Source of the DNA: Thiorhodovibrio sp.
GTDB taxonomy: Bacteria > Pseudomonadota > Gammaproteobacteria > Chromatiales > Chromatiaceae
Direction of reading: 5' to 3'
Assembly: GCA_007128075.1 (NCBI GenBank)
Contig: SKYD01000049.1
Coordinates: forward strand, 1-7,780
DNA length: 7,780 bases
Numbering within the stretch: position 1 is the stretch's first letter; the number at the start of each line of letters is the position of its first letter. The position numbers and the translations under genes are program-made. Below are positions 6,816-7,780 of this stretch, piece by piece. A model generated the notes under the pieces. The model saw nothing but the letters and a program-made list of their open reading frames with translations, was not told where the DNA came from and did not search any database.

Positions 6816-7075
6816 TGCAGCGTGACCTCAAATTCGAGTTTTTGTGTCGCCCTATCATCGTCGATGCGCAATACCTCGACAAGCAGGGTGTCACCACGGA
6901 CGCGATCCATCATCGCCAGCCGCATATCGGTGTCATCGGCAATGGCAGTCGACGGATGGCGATCAAATACCGTTTGCAATTCAGCACGATAAGCTGGATT
7001 ATCGAGCACGATGGTGGCAGACAACTGCGCTCGTGCGCCAGGATCCAGCCCACTCAATCCGCTGGCACTCACCAC
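6812..7075 (-). CDS. Small protein of unknown function, probably 5'-frameshifted, coupled to trhP
   Basis: I do not recognise this family. The GTG at 7075 gives 87 residues. They are soluble-looking and acidic towards the C-terminus, without signal peptide or membrane segment; landmarks are SATIVLDNPAYRAELQ, MRLAMMDRVRGDTLLVEVL and a final TQKLEFEVTLH. It is probably a real gene because its TGA overlaps the trhP TTG start as TTGA, and the trhP ribosome binding site lies in its last codons. The frame also stays open for 24 more codons upstream of the GTG with protein-like content (VEATIEKVKQFHQVRWIALR) but no ATG, GTG or TTG. An ATG at 7158, 7 bases after the preceding stop, begins MAVID in another frame and then meets TAG. 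One extra base near 7145 would join both parts into a 115-residue protein. Either a frameshift (mutation or sequencing error) is present, or translation starts at the GTG, which has AGG 6 bases before it. Confidence 0.6.
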   Translation of the reverse strand: MVSASGLSGLDPGARAQLSATIVLDNPAYRAELQTVFDRHPSTAIADDTDMRLAMMDRVRGDTLLVEVLRIDDDRATQKLEFEVTLH

Positions 7076-7165
7076 CCCGCGCCTGAGCGCGATCCAGCGA
7101 ACTTGATGAAACTGTTTGACCTTTTCAATGGTGGCTTCGACTAATCAATTACAGCCATTGTAAGC

Positions 7166-7780
7166 TCAGCGGCGCATCCCCTCCACAATCCGCATCGTTT
7201 CGACGCTCACCGTGGTCACACGCTGGAGCAAATCCACCACCTGTTCTTTGTAATCGGCGAAACGATAGGTGTTGAATTGCTCGCGGATGGTGGGGTCTTT
7301 GGGGGTTTTCTCTTTGTATTGGTCGAGAATCCACTCCAGCGCCGAGCGATTGCCGAGACGATACTCCCAGACGACAGGCGGGATGTCGCTCAAAGTCGTT
7401 TCGCTATCGAGTACGATCACACCCTCATCGCGCTTGGCTCTGAGCAGCGGTTTGGGCAACAGTCCGGCGGCGCGGGCTTTGTCATCGGGAATATCAGTGC
7501 GAGTCAGTGGATACGGCTCGACAGTTTCAAAACCGATGTGTAACTCCATCAGCGTTTTGCCCCAGTCCGCCCACTGCCAAAAGTTGACATAAAACGGAAT
7601 ACGCGGAAAATCGCGCTTGAGATTCAGCGCGTATTTTTCGCGGTAATTGGGATCGTGTAAGACAGCGTAGCAATAGTGAAAAATAGCGGATTTGTCGATT
7701 TTACGCGCTACTTTGCCGGTGCCGATTTCGGGTTTGTAATGCGCGGTGAATTGTTTGAGTGCCCAGTCGGTGATGTTGTC
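7166..7780 (-). CDS. Type ISP restriction-modification enzyme, C-terminal part (5' end beyond the window)
   Basis: The last 204 residues of a protein that enters from the right edge. Type ISP enzymes are single polypeptides combining an Mrr-like nuclease, a RecA-like helicase motor, an N6-adenine methyltransferase and a C-terminal target-recognition domain; they restrict unmethylated foreign DNA. Visible here are WALKQFTAHY (residues 6-15 of the fragment), the family-typical IFHYCYAVLHDPNYREKYAL and LKRDFPRIPFY, then ELHIGFETVEPYPL, and near the end IPPVVWEYRLGNRSALEWIL and TVSVETMRIVEGM. These are landmarks of the region following the methyltransferase core in this family. Nuclease, helicase and methyltransferase motifs would lie outside the window, so completeness and activity cannot be judged. 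No cognate separate methylase or specificity subunit is expected. The stop lies 7 bases before the ATG of the next small frame, so the three minus-strand genes look like one operon ending in trhP. Confidence 0.87.
   Translation of the reverse strand, partial: DNITDWALKQFTAHYKPEIGTGKVARKIDKSAIFHYCYAVLHDPNYREKYALNLKRDFPRIPFYVNFWQWADWGKTLMELHIGFETVEPYPLTRTDIPDDKARAAGLLPKPLLRAKRDEGVIVLDSETTLSDIPPVVWEYRLGNRSALEWILDQYKEKTPKDPTIREQFNTYRFADYKEQVVDLLQRVTTVSVETMRIVEGMRR

Noticed and set aside
6668..7144. A 158-codon plus-strand frame opposite the start of trhP and the small gene
   Set aside because: The composition is rich in His, Arg and Cys with no recognisable motif, and the opposite strand holds trhP and a coupled gene with matching start and stop signals.

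Overview
The window looks like chromosomal DNA of a flagellated, environmental gammaproteobacterium of moderate GC content. PanD and TrhP align closely with the Escherichia coli proteins as I remember them. The BvgS/EvgS-type kinase, the DUF5610 protein and a perfect FliA-type -10 element are all typical of gammaproteobacteria. The species cannot be named from the sequence. The DNA is almost fully coding and has no gene-free stretch over 300 bases. I saw no RNA gene, insertion sequence, CRISPR array or integration site.

Left part (1-3960, minus strand): a two-gene signalling operon. A large BvgS/EvgS-type hybrid sensor kinase (two periplasmic Venus-flytrap domains, a membrane segment, PAS, HisKA, HATPase and receiver) is followed after 10 bases by a response regulator that runs off the left edge. 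The kinase has no recognisable phosphotransfer (HPt) domain, so how phosphate leaves it is open.

Middle (3959-5544, plus strand): panD, encoding aspartate 1-decarboxylase for pantothenate/CoA synthesis, is divergent from the kinase; if the kinase uses its ATG, the two start codons share the palindrome CATG. Next is a 379-residue DUF5610 protein of unknown function. The 65-base gap before it carries a near-consensus sigma-28 (FliA) flagellar promoter, which suggests a role in the motility regulon.

Right part (5562-7780, minus strand): a tight operon, read right to left. It holds the C-terminal end of a Type ISP restriction-modification enzyme (cut by the right edge), a small unrecognised gene that appears to have a frameshift near its start, and trhP (yegQ), a U32-family tRNA wobble-uridine hydroxylation enzyme. 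The small gene and trhP overlap as TTGA. The operon converges on the DUF5610 gene with a 17-base gap.

The best leads are the FliA-type promoter in front of the DUF5610 gene, the apparent frameshift in the small gene, and the possible start-codon overlap between panD and the kinase.
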